From the NCBI RefSeq assembly GCF_011043735.1, contig NZ_JAAKGV010000020.1:1-64000 (forward strand): DNA of 64,000 bases, read 5' to 3'. The notes beneath the pieces were generated by a model that worked only from the letters and a program-made list of their open reading frames with translations, ran no database searches and had not been told where the DNA came from. Source of the stretch: Methylobacterium sp. DB0501. Its GTDB lineage: Bacteria; Pseudomonadota; Alphaproteobacteria; Rhizobiales; Beijerinckiaceae. Made by a program: the position numbers and the translations under genes. This document shows positions 49,311 through 57,450 of the stretch, in pieces (position 1 is the first letter of the stretch; the number at the start of each line of letters is the position of its first letter).

Positions 49311-50302
49311 AGCAGCTTCTCATCGCCGCGTCCGTCGCCGCCCTCACTTGCGCCCTCGCCGCGTCGGCAACGGCGCAGACCTGCTTTGTGGCCGACCCGA
49401 TCTGGATCGCGGGCCACAACAGCGCCACCGCCACCCTGACCACCCGAGTGGCCACGATGGGCACCAACATCGCCACGCAACGCAGCCTCACCCTCGAAAT
49501 GCTTCTCTCGGCCATGAAGGTCCAGACGGCGCAGACCTCAACCAACGGCGAGCGCGAGGTGAACCTCGTCAGCAACACCCAGCAGGCCGTCGCCGCCAGC
49601 CTGTCCCAGGTCGCCCAACGCCGCGCCCTGGTGGATGCCCGCGAGCAATACTCGATCGATACCGGTCAGGGCGTGAACGCCTGCGGCTCGATCGACCTGA
49701 TGAACTCGACCAACCGCGCCATGGGCAACGTCATCATGATTGGCCGAGAGACCTACCGCGGCCTCGACGTGGCGCCGGGCAAGAACGTTCCGGTCCAGCA
49801 GGCGACCCGCGACCGCTTACAGGATCCGACCAAGACCGACGCCACCGTGCTCCTCGATCCCTCCGCCAGCGACGACGACCGCAAGAGCGTCATCCAGGCG
49901 ATGGCCGGCCTGCCGATGCCCAAGCCCACCGCCGCGATGCCGGGCTCCGAGGCCGACCTGATGATGCTGCGCGCGCGCCGGGTCGAGGCCCTGCGCTCGC
50001 CCGCCCTCGTCTCGCTCAGTGCCGTGCGGGCGATGTCGATCGCCGAGGGTCACGAAGTCGGCAGTGCCACCCCCTCCCCCCTCGCGCAGCTCGACATGCT
50101 CATTAGCCAGTACGGCGGCGGGCCTCAGTACGAGGCGTGGTCGGCCGGGCTCGCCGGCCAGTCCGAACATGGGCTCCTGATCGAGCTCACGCGCATGCGT
50201 TCGATGTCGCTGGCGCTGCGCCAGCAGCTCATCGAGCAGCAGGCCCGCACCTCGGCGGTGTTTGGCACCATCCTGGCCACTCAAGCAGGCGGCAACCTGT
50301 AG
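49307..50302 (+). CDS. Exported transfer protein, paralogue 3 of 3 (331 aa)
   Basis: The protein starts MKQLLIAASVAALTCALAAS, a clear signal peptide, then has LEMLLSAMKVQTAQTSTNGE, YSIDTGQGVNACGSID and the C-terminal EAWSAGLAGQSEHGLLIELT, SLALRQQLIEQQARTSA. It is the best-conserved mate of paralogue 2. The ATG overlaps the preceding stop (ATGA), and dotA follows after 9 nt. As in R64 (TraW), a lipid- or outer-membrane role before DotA is conceivable but not shown. Confidence 0.55.
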   Translation: MKQLLIAASVAALTCALAASATAQTCFVADPIWIAGHNSATATLTTRVATMGTNIATQRSLTLEMLLSAMKVQTAQTSTNGEREVNLVSNTQQAVAASLSQVAQRRALVDAREQYSIDTGQGVNACGSIDLMNSTNRAMGNVIMIGRETYRGLDVAPGKNVPVQQATRDRLQDPTKTDATVLLDPSASDDDRKSVIQAMAGLPMPKPTAAMPGSEADLMMLRARRVEALRSPALVSLSAVRAMSIAEGHEVGSATPSPLAQLDMLISQYGGGPQYEAWSAGLAGQSEHGLLIELTRMRSMSLALRQQLIEQQARTSAVFGTILATQAGGNL

Positions 50303-50311
50303 GGAACTCCC

Positions 50312-52600
50312 ATGCTTCGCAGGACCGCCACCGCCACCAGCGCTGGCAGCTTCGGCCTTCTTGCGGCCGCGACGGCCGCCCAGAGCCAGACAACGGGCAA
50401 GGAGATGTTCACGCCGGTCCAGAACGACCTGGCGCTCATCAACCTGCGCAAGCTCCTTGGCTGCGTGGTCGATGGCGTGTGGACCGCCGCCACCTGCACC
50501 GACGACCGGCCGCTCACCGTCGCCTTGGGGTACTTCAACGTTGGCTGCCTGATCCTCTCGACGATCCTTGGCTGCTACCTGCTCTACTCGATGGTCGCCG
50601 ACACGGCAAACGACGGCCAGGCATTCGGGCGGCAATCGAGCACCAAGTACACCCTCCTGCGGGTTATGACCGGCGCGATCCTCAGCCTGCCGATCAAGTC
50701 CGGATTGTCACTCGTACAGATCTTGGTAGTGCAGATCGCGGTCTGGGGCTCGGGCTTTGGCGACACCCTCTGGACCCGAGTCGCTGGGACCCAGCTCACC
50801 GGCATGTACGGCACGCTCACCCAGCCGGCCCAGGCGCTCGGCGACTTCGCTCTGCGCGGCAACCTCGCCAAGGTGCTGGAAGGACGCCTCTATGGCCACG
50901 TCTGTGCCCAATCGTTGCAGCAATATGCCAACAACGTCTCAGGTCGGAACAATGCCGCGTCGATCGTCTCCCGAACCATCGTCGATAGAGGAAGTTTCGG
51001 ATCGTGGAGCCCGCAAACGACAACCTACTATTTTGCTGATTCTAACGGGTATTTCCGCAGATCAAACAACCTCTGTGGGTCTGTGATCTACGAGCACCAG
51101 AAGATCAGTGTGAACTTCGACGACGCTAATGACGCCAGCACGACAGCAACCCTGATCGCTCTGGCTGAGCAACAGAGTCAGCGCGCGTTTCAGGCGGCGA
51201 TCGGCGGCCTCGACAGGGCCGCGAGCGGGATCGCCACGACCATCATGTCCGGCAGCCGCGACGACGAGTCAATCAAAAACCGTATCAAGGAGGCGGTCGA
51301 CTCAGCATATAGCAGCGTCAACCAAATCTTGACTCAGAGTAGCAACAATCAACTAAACCAAGCGCTTCGCAACTACCTTTCGAACTCCACAGAGAACGGC
51401 TGGCTCTCTGCCGCAATGTGGCAGCGCTCGATGAGCCTCGTTCAAGCCAAGCTCTTGGCCGCCTCCGCCGGTCCGAGCGCCTCCGTAAGGGCAGTGCCCC
51501 CGGCCAGTATCACCACCTACATGCCCTCTCTCGGCCACAGCGCCTACTGGCCGCTCGTCGAGGAGGCGCAGCGCAACGTCACTTACGTCGGGACGTTCAG
51601 CGGTTACATCGCCGCGCAGGGCTCAGGCAGCGTCGCGCGCATCACCAGCGATGATCCGGCCGCGCAAGCAGACCCGCCCAGCCAGTTCGCGAGGGCACTC
51701 TCGGCCATCTACTCGGGCGTGCTCAGCGTCATCAGCAGGCCCGAGAGCGGGTCGTGGAAAGATCCAATCCTCGAGGTGCAGGAGATCGGCCAGAGCATTG
51801 CGAATTGGGGTCTCGCAGCGACGGGGGCAGGTGCCGGATCCGACTTTGTCGGGTGGGGTTTGGGGTTACTGAAACACCCGGTTGCACACGTAACGCAACA
51901 AGGACTCGAGAGGGCTTCTGGCTTCTTATATTTTCTAGCTACTATCCTGTTCGCGGCCGCTTTCATGCTGGTCGGCCTCGTACCATTCGTCGTCATCGTC
52001 CATTTTCTAATGGCGACCTTCAACTGGTTTCTCGTTGTTGCTGAGGCGATGATCGCCGTACCGATCTGGCTCCTCACCAAGTTCATGCCGGCCCGCTCCG
52101 ATAGCTTCGTCGGCAACAGCGGTCAGGGCTACATATTCTTCCTCGGCATCCTGCTCCGTCCACCCCTCATTGTGATCGGTCTGCTCGTTTCACTCCTGCT
52201 GATGCGGGTAGGCATCGACATCACCAACATCTTCTTCCGAGGGGCGCTCGCGATGATCTCGCCCGACGGCACTATCGCCTACGCGATGGTCGGGACCGCT
52301 GGGCTGTTCGTCTACGCCGTCATCCTGTTCTCGATTGTAATGCTGTCCGCCGGCCAGATCAGCGCGTTGCCTGAGACCGTGTTGTCATGGGTCGGTGCGC
52401 AGATCGAACGCCGCACAGGGAACACGACTGCGATGGCCGCGGCCGGCATCTTCATGCCGACCTCGCCCAACCAGATCCTAAGCAGAAACGCGAGCAGAAC
52501 AGCTGGCGCCTTGGTCTCTGGCACAATGTTAGGCTCGCGCCAGTCCGGCAAGACCATGCTTTCGCTGATACGCGGCCAGGACAAGGGTAAGGGATTGTAA
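50312..52600 (+). CDS. dotA: Type IVB polytopic protein DotA (R64 TraY)
   Basis: The 762-residue protein has an N-terminal signal, an early membrane helix (NVGCLILSTILGCYLLYSMV), a long periplasmic middle region (about residues 130-490) and a cluster of C-terminal helices (such as FAAAFMLVGLVPFVVIVHFL and FFLGILLRPPLIVIGLLVSL), ending with a cytosolic tail. This is the DotA/TraY layout. DotA is an inner-membrane channel or secreted component required for substrate export. AGGGAAC lies before ATG 50312. Part of the middle (50990-51400) is AT-richer than the rest. Confidence 0.85.
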   Translation: MLRRTATATSAGSFGLLAAATAAQSQTTGKEMFTPVQNDLALINLRKLLGCVVDGVWTAATCTDDRPLTVALGYFNVGCLILSTILGCYLLYSMVADTANDGQAFGRQSSTKYTLLRVMTGAILSLPIKSGLSLVQILVVQIAVWGSGFGDTLWTRVAGTQLTGMYGTLTQPAQALGDFALRGNLAKVLEGRLYGHVCAQSLQQYANNVSGRNNAASIVSRTIVDRGSFGSWSPQTTTYYFADSNGYFRRSNNLCGSVIYEHQKISVNFDDANDASTTATLIALAEQQSQRAFQAAIGGLDRAASGIATTIMSGSRDDESIKNRIKEAVDSAYSSVNQILTQSSNNQLNQALRNYLSNSTENGWLSAAMWQRSMSLVQAKLLAASAGPSASVRAVPPASITTYMPSLGHSAYWPLVEEAQRNVTYVGTFSGYIAAQGSGSVARITSDDPAAQADPPSQFARALSAIYSGVLSVISRPESGSWKDPILEVQEIGQSIANWGLAATGAGAGSDFVGWGLGLLKHPVAHVTQQGLERASGFLYFLATILFAAAFMLVGLVPFVVIVHFLMATFNWFLVVAEAMIAVPIWLLTKFMPARSDSFVGNSGQGYIFFLGILLRPPLIVIGLLVSLLLMRVGIDITNIFFRGALAMISPDGTIAYAMVGTAGLFVYAVILFSIVMLSAGQISALPETVLSWVGAQIERRTGNTTAMAAAGIFMPTSPNQILSRNASRTAGALVSGTMLGSRQSGKTMLSLIRGQDKGKGL

Positions 52601-52603
52601 TCG

Positions 52604-53896
52604 ATGAACGATGCTACACCTAAAGAAGTCGCGACGCATTTCGGGATTGCGACTGCCCTCTCCCTGTCGGCGATCGCCGCCCCGTTCGTGCCCGAAGTGA
52701 TCCTGGCCTACGCCGGATACCGCTTCTTGCACCACTTCACCTATGGCTGGCGCACTTGGCGGGCGCCGGCACGCGTGCCTCTCCATCTTGGACGACGTGG
52801 CTACCGCGACGACACCACGCGTCTGCGCGGCGACGCCACCTGGCCGATTGGCCTTGCTGCCACGGGCCAGGTTTGGCTTCGACGCCAAGACCTCGTTCAG
52901 GGCCTGTCCTTAGAAGGCAATACCCCGACTTGGCACAAGATGGCGATCAGCAGCCTCGTCTTCGGCGCCTGTGCCAATTGCATTGGCGCCATCATCATTC
53001 AGCATGACACCGAGGACGAGGAGATGCTATCTGGCCAACTTGCCGACGTGGCAAGACCCTTCGGGCGGGACAACGAGATCTACTCCATCGACTTCAAGGT
53101 CGTGCCAACCCCACCGCTGCGGATCGCGCCCTCGACCCTGGCTGCAGCCGTCGCGGATCTGCGCCTGGTGCCCGAGGCCAGCGCTCTGCACGCGGCGCTC
53201 ATGCCGATCCTCATAATGCTCGGCGCCCGCCACAAGAAGAACCCGTTTGAGCTCTACCCAGCCTTCGTCGACGAAGCCGCACTCGATCGTCTAGTTAGAG
53301 GTGAGTACGAAATCGGCCGAGGGGAGGCCAGCGCTGCGCAGCTCTCGTCCGCCGACGGTGCCGCCCTCAAGGCGGCGATCAAACCGCTCCGTGACATCGT
53401 GAAGGAGAAGCGTGAGGTCGGGCGCAAAGCCCTCGCAGCTCACGCGGTGGAGATTGCCAGCCTCAAAAGCGTTTCGCTCTCTGATGGCTTCGAGCTGCGC
53501 TCGGCTATCTCGGCCGGCGGGTTGGTCTGCATCCGCCCTTCCTCCCCCCTCACCACTGCGCTCGTGATCGCGCGCTGCATTGAAGCTCTTGCGGAGGACC
53601 GACCAGGCCACGGCGCGAACAGCCTCATTCACGTGGTCTATCCTGAGACCTTGTCGGGTGGTTCAGCAAGGCGCTTTCGGGCCGCTGCCATGAAGGCGGG
53701 CGCGATCAGCAGCCTCTCCCTCCCAGCGAGACCGGTCAGTCACATTGACAAGGCGACCCGGAAAATCGGTGCTCTGCGCATCCAGGAGAGACCGACTGCG
53801 CTCGCTACCAAGCCCAGCACCGGTAAGATCATCTCTACAATTAAGGATTGTCCATTTGTGTTGGACATCACGCTTCCAGCAGGAACCAATCTCTAA
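52604..53896 (+). CDS. Coupling-protein-like membrane protein lacking a P-loop (430 aa)
   Basis: The protein has an N-terminal hydrophobic segment (ALSLSAIAAPFVPEVILAYA), then TWRAPARVPLHLGRRGYRDD, GQVWLRRQDLVQGLSLEGNT and HKMAISSLVFGACANCIGAI. DotL/IcmO/TrbC coupling ATPases have a similar order: basic RxPxRxP stretch, GxxxxGxxxxW, then LVFGxTGSGKT. Here the P-loop place reads FGACANC, so ATP binding by that motif is lost. The C-terminal half has no Walker B that I can find. It follows dotA by 3 nt. Annotation as a degenerate DotL-like protein is a hypothesis; otherwise it is an unknown transfer protein. Confidence 0.45.
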   Translation: MNDATPKEVATHFGIATALSLSAIAAPFVPEVILAYAGYRFLHHFTYGWRTWRAPARVPLHLGRRGYRDDTTRLRGDATWPIGLAATGQVWLRRQDLVQGLSLEGNTPTWHKMAISSLVFGACANCIGAIIIQHDTEDEEMLSGQLADVARPFGRDNEIYSIDFKVVPTPPLRIAPSTLAAAVADLRLVPEASALHAALMPILIMLGARHKKNPFELYPAFVDEAALDRLVRGEYEIGRGEASAAQLSSADGAALKAAIKPLRDIVKEKREVGRKALAAHAVEIASLKSVSLSDGFELRSAISAGGLVCIRPSSPLTTALVIARCIEALAEDRPGHGANSLIHVVYPETLSGGSARRFRAAAMKAGAISSLSLPARPVSHIDKATRKIGALRIQERPTALATKPSTGKIISTIKDCPFVLDITLPAGTNL

Positions 53897-54716
53897 TTTG
53901 CCAATTTATAAAAAACGATGATCTATGCACAGTGTACGAATATATTTAAAAATTTGATAAAATCAAAATAATGAAATGTTAGATATATACAGTTAAATCT
54001 AAGATATTGTCATCTCAAATTGATCAAAGATGCGTGAACATGTTAATTTTCGAGCAAGGCATGTTTGTAGCGGCCGAATATGTACCGTTTCATCGGCTTT
54101 GAATGGGTAATCTGGCCTTCAGTCTACCTATTCGATACTGCTTCGGCAGCGTCGCGACAACCGCAGCCCTGTACAGCCGCATGCAAGCCTAACTGAGGTA
54201 GGAACTACCCGCGGAGCAACCAAACCGAGTCCGGCTCATGGTCGGAAGTACGACACCTCGAAGGGCGGGGCGCTCTTAGGCCGCGCTGGCGGGCGCCCAC
54301 TTACAAAAATCAGCGCGGTTGAGCCAGCGATGAAAATATTCAGCGGAGCGCCGGCCGCGTCCGGAGGCCTACCGTCGCGGCGATCTTGCGGGGGCTTACA
54401 AAAATCAGCGTGCAGGAGCGATTGTCCTGTGATCGGGCGGGATCCGGAGCCCATTTGAGGAGCGATATGGCGCGGATCCCGCTGAGTTTTGCCAAATGGG
54501 CTCCCCGAGGCGCTGATTTTTTACACCTTCGGCACGAAGGACGGATGCCGGCGAGGCCTGACAGGCTCCGGGAATGGCGCTCCTGCGCTGAGTTTTGTAA
54601 AAATTCCCGTTCGCCACATCAAAATTCGGAAAACCGAAGATTGCGTATGGGCGGCGACTCCCGCCTGATAAGCTCCAGGTTGCCGTTCGATTGGCACGAG
54701 GAGATCGAGGCCGGCC
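53897..54716. other. Replication origin region (oriV): AT-rich stretch plus iterons
   Basis: The 820-bp gap before the RepA initiator has no supported gene. Positions 53900-54060 are extremely AT-rich, in contrast to the surrounding DNA, and could serve as the DNA-unwinding element. From 54300 to 54600 several copies of a 15-bp iteron occur. Together with the adjacent initiator gene this is the expected layout of an iteron-controlled origin. Confidence 0.6.
54301..54600. repeat. Iteron array, consensus TTACAAAA(A/C)TCAGCG
   Basis: TTACAAAAATCAGCG occurs at 54301-54315 and 54396-54410. Inverted copies are CGCTGAGTTTTGCCA (54480-54494), CGCTGATTTTTTACA (54511-54525) and CGCTGAGTTTTGTAA (54586-54600). 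A weaker copy is TGAAAATATTCAGCG (54331-54345). The mixed orientation suggests both initiation and handcuffing or autoregulatory sites for RepA, whose gene starts 117 bp downstream. Confidence 0.75.
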
Positions 54717-55871
54717 ATGAATGCCGCAGAAGCCCGCCAGTTGAGCCTGTGGGAGCAGAGCCTGCTACACCCTGAGAGTGTGACGACTGGGTCGCGGCAG
54801 AGCGTCGGCCCAGCCGTCGAAGGCCGCATGGATGTGTCTTTCCTCCACAAGGGCTTCTGCATCGCCGGGCTTCCGCTCCGCCGCCCAAAGAACACGATGG
54901 AACCGTGGAGCCGGCGTGACGGCCGGTTCTCACTGACCGTCGAGCCAGCCCGCTTCGTTCTGCCCAACGGGTGTCAGATCGAGGTTGGGGTGCCTTTCGG
55001 GCCCAAAGCCCGCCTCCTCTCGATGTGGTTGGCCACCGAGGCGCGTGATCCGCGGCGCAGCGCCGGCGATCGCTGGATGGAGATGGGCCGGATCACAGAG
55101 TGGCTGCAAGCGGTTGGACTGCCTGTCACAGGCGGAGAGCGGGGATCGATTGGTCCGACTAAGGACCAGCTGGTCCGTCTCAGCTTTCCTATCTTCACGA
55201 TGATCCTAAATGGAGATGAGGGTGGACACGTCTTCAAGCGCGAGAGCTTGATCGAAGGGGGCGCCTTTAAGGACGATGATCTTGAGGTCTGGGCGTCGGG
55301 CGGTCACAGCGCTATGCGCTGGCCGGAAGCCTTGATGCTCAGCCAGAACGCCTACGATCGCTTCACGCGGCATTCGATCCCTGTGCCGACAGCGCGTTTA
55401 AAGCAAGTCGCACACAACGCTATGGCAATCGATATTCTGGTCTATCTTTGTTACCGCTTGCCTCTTCTATCCCACGGTGAGAGCGAACTGCTGACCTGGC
55501 GCGATCTGATGGCCCAGTTCGGCTCCTCTGAGTTCGCCTCACGCTTCAAGCAAGCCTTCTCGGAGTCGATCAAGAGAACGCTCGACGCTTATCCTGAGGC
55601 GAATGTCGCGATGACGGGAGAAGGACTTGTGCTGCGACACTCGGAGCCCGCCGAGCTGCGTCGTGCCTTCGTCGCGATGGCCAAAAGCGCAGCCCGTCGC
55701 ACCTCTACGAAGTCGCGATCTCGCAAAGCCGCACGTGTCGTGGATCAGACCGGCGGCTGCGAGAGCGAAGTGGGTCTGCTAGTTCCGGTAGAGGCTGCGC
55801 TGACGCGCCAGTCTCCCACCAACGATTCCGTTGCCAACCGCGCTCACCGCGTCGCGTTGGCAGTCGATTAG
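54717..55871 (+). CDS. repA: Iteron-type replication initiator RepA
   Basis: The 384-residue protein contains DVSFLHKGFCIAGLPLRRPK, EVGVPFGPKARLLSMWLATE and RWPEALMLSQNAYDRFTRHS, then AHNAMAIDILVYLCYRLPLL. This is the winged-helix layout of the plasmid RepA (RepA_C-type) initiator family of alphaproteobacterial plasmids. It would bind the iterons upstream. GAGGAG lies upstream of ATG 54717. It is unrelated to the ParA-type RepA at 57451 in spite of the shared name. The C-terminal 60 residues are basic and low-complexity. Confidence 0.8.
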   Translation: MNAAEARQLSLWEQSLLHPESVTTGSRQSVGPAVEGRMDVSFLHKGFCIAGLPLRRPKNTMEPWSRRDGRFSLTVEPARFVLPNGCQIEVGVPFGPKARLLSMWLATEARDPRRSAGDRWMEMGRITEWLQAVGLPVTGGERGSIGPTKDQLVRLSFPIFTMILNGDEGGHVFKRESLIEGGAFKDDDLEVWASGGHSAMRWPEALMLSQNAYDRFTRHSIPVPTARLKQVAHNAMAIDILVYLCYRLPLLSHGESELLTWRDLMAQFGSSEFASRFKQAFSESIKRTLDAYPEANVAMTGEGLVLRHSEPAELRRAFVAMAKSAARRTSTKSRSRKAARVVDQTGGCESEVGLLVPVEAALTRQSPTNDSVANRAHRVALAVD

Positions 55872-55899
55872 CCTTCAACCCCGAACGGAGCAATCTGGC

Positions 55900-55953
55900 A
55901 AAAGAAAAGGCCCCCGAGACAATCGCCCCGGAAGCCCTCTCTGTCGTCTGGAC
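55900..55953 (-). ncRNA. Antisense ctRNA (incA type) upstream of repC
   Basis: On the minus strand a -35 box TTGACA (55988-55983) is followed after 17 bp by TTCTCT (55965-55960). Transcription would run about 54 nt to a hairpin, GGCTTCCG (55936-55929) with CGGGGGCC (55916-55909, two G-U pairs), and TTTTCTTTT (55908-55900). Length, terminator and place directly before repC match the counter-transcribed RNA of repABC plasmids, which blocks repC translation and sets incompatibility. Confidence 0.65.
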
Positions 55954-55959
55954 AACCTC

Positions 55960-55988
55960 AGAGAATCATTCCCGGACATCGCTGTCAA
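55960..55988 (-). promoter_or_regulatory. Promoter of the antisense RNA
   Basis: TTGACA is perfect at 55988-55983 (minus strand); the -10 candidate TTCTCT at 55965-55960 follows with 17-bp spacing. It fires away from repC toward the terminator at about 55900. Confidence 0.5.
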
Positions 55989-56051
55989 GCATGTACGACG
56001 TGGCTTCGCCTCGGCGGACGCTGTTCTCTTGCCTCAACCCAGGCGAGGACG

Positions 56052-57293
56052 ATGCATCCTGGATCTCAACCCACGACGCCCTTCGGACGGCGGCCACTCT
56101 CGCTCGCCATGATGGCTGCGCAGTCAACGGCTAAGGCCTGCCCTGAAGACGCCGTCGCGCACAAATGGCGCATTTTCCGCGACATCACCGAGGCGAAGAA
56201 CCGTCTCGCTGTATCGGACCGTGCTCTCGCGGTTCTCAGCGCACTGCTCACATTCCATCCAGAAACGGCGCTAGCACCGGGCACGGAACTCGTGGTCTTT
56301 CCCTCGAACCGCGAGCTATTAATGCGGTCGCATGGCCCCTCCCCAGCGACGCTGCGGCGGGCCTTGTCCCAGCTCGTCGACGCTGGTCTGGTAATTCGGC
56401 GCGATAGCCCGAACGGTAAGCGGTACGCACGCCGTGATACCGATGGGGCAATCACACAAGCCTTTGGATTCGATCTGACGCCGCTGCTTGCACGGGCTTC
56501 GGAGTTCGCAGATCTCGCACAGGAGGTTCGGATGGCAGCACGAGCGTGTGTGCTCCTGCGCGAGCAGATCGCCCTACATCGCCGCGATATCATCAAGACC
56601 CTCGCCATGGCCGCGGAAGTACGTTGGCCAGGTCCGTGGTCGACGCTGACGGATCGGTTCATGGAACTCGGCGGCATGCCCAGGCGTAGCGCTGCCAAGC
56701 CCCTTCTTCAAGCAGCAGCCGAGGCGCTGCGGGCGCTGCGTGAAGAGGTGGATAAGTGGCTGTCTGAGGCACTGGAAACTACGAAAATGAGCACCAATGA
56801 GTCTCAGAGTGAGCGCCACTATCAGAGTTCAAAAACAGATCCTGCTAAAGAATCTGAACAGCGCTTCCGAGGAAGCCTGGCCGGTACCGCACAGCTCGAT
56901 CCGGAAGCGACGCGGACCGCGCCTCGTTCATTCCCGTTGCCAATGGTGCTCCAAGCCTGTCCTGAAGTGGTTCTGTACGCACGCAGTGGTATCAGGGATT
57001 GGTCTGATTTATTGACTGCTGTCCAAGTCGTTCGTCCATCACTTGGAATCAGTCCGAGTGCCTGGAGCGAGGCTGTCGCTGCTATGGGACAGGAACAGGC
57101 CCTAGTCGTGTTGTCCGTAATCCTTCAACGCGCTGCGGTGATTCACGCGCCGGGAGGTTACCTGCGGGCTTTAACGCGTAAAGCACGATCTGAGGGATTC
57201 TCGGCTTGGCCGATGCTTCTCGCCCTGTGGCGGCTGCAGAACGCGTCCGTCGGAGCCAAAGCCAATGGCGATCTCCCTCGGCAGACCGGTTGA
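56052..57293 (+). CDS. repC: Replication initiator RepC (repABC family)
   Basis: The 413-residue protein has the RepC N-terminal domain (HKWRIFRDITEAKNRLAVSD, RALAVLSALLTFHP, FPSNRELLMRSHGPSPATLR) with its winged HTH, and the C-terminal RepC part (GISPSAWSEAVAAMGQEQAL). RepC binds an origin normally located inside its own gene. ATG 56052 has GGCGAGGACG upstream; an ATG at 56109 is an alternative. The stop codon lies inside a parS palindrome. Unlike the standard repA-repB-repC order, this gene comes first and its leader contains the antisense RNA. Confidence 0.85.
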   Translation: MHPGSQPTTPFGRRPLSLAMMAAQSTAKACPEDAVAHKWRIFRDITEAKNRLAVSDRALAVLSALLTFHPETALAPGTELVVFPSNRELLMRSHGPSPATLRRALSQLVDAGLVIRRDSPNGKRYARRDTDGAITQAFGFDLTPLLARASEFADLAQEVRMAARACVLLREQIALHRRDIIKTLAMAAEVRWPGPWSTLTDRFMELGGMPRRSAAKPLLQAAAEALRALREEVDKWLSEALETTKMSTNESQSERHYQSSKTDPAKESEQRFRGSLAGTAQLDPEATRTAPRSFPLPMVLQACPEVVLYARSGIRDWSDLLTAVQVVRPSLGISPSAWSEAVAAMGQEQALVVLSVILQRAAVIHAPGGYLRALTRKARSEGFSAWPMLLALWRLQNASVGAKANGDLPRQTG

Positions 57294-57304
57294 CCGCGGT
57301 CAAC
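57289..57304. other. parS: parS centromere site 1
   Basis: The perfect palindrome GTTGACCGCGGTCAAC fits the repABC parS consensus GTTNNCNGCNGNNAAC. It overlaps the repC stop codon (57291-57293). It is the binding site of RepB. Confidence 0.85.
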
Positions 57305-57364
57305 TCGGCCGCGGTCGTGACGCGCATATGCCGTGGAAGGTGTGGTGTAATGAAAGGCATGGCC

Positions 57365-57381
57365 GTTAACATTTTGTTAAC
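57365..57381. promoter_or_regulatory. GTTAAC pair, candidate operator of the partition operon
   Basis: GTTAAC occurs at 57365-57370 and 57376-57381, 11 bp apart (one helical turn), with ATTTT between, in the 157-bp leader of repA/parA. RepA-RepB complexes autorepress repABC promoters, so this may be their operator. No clear -35/-10 pair was fixed. Confidence 0.4.
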
Positions 57382-57450
57382 CTTTCCTATGCAGGTCTCA
57401 CGGCAGGGCGGCGATAGCCGCCGCAAAAACCGTGACAGGAGTTCGGAACC

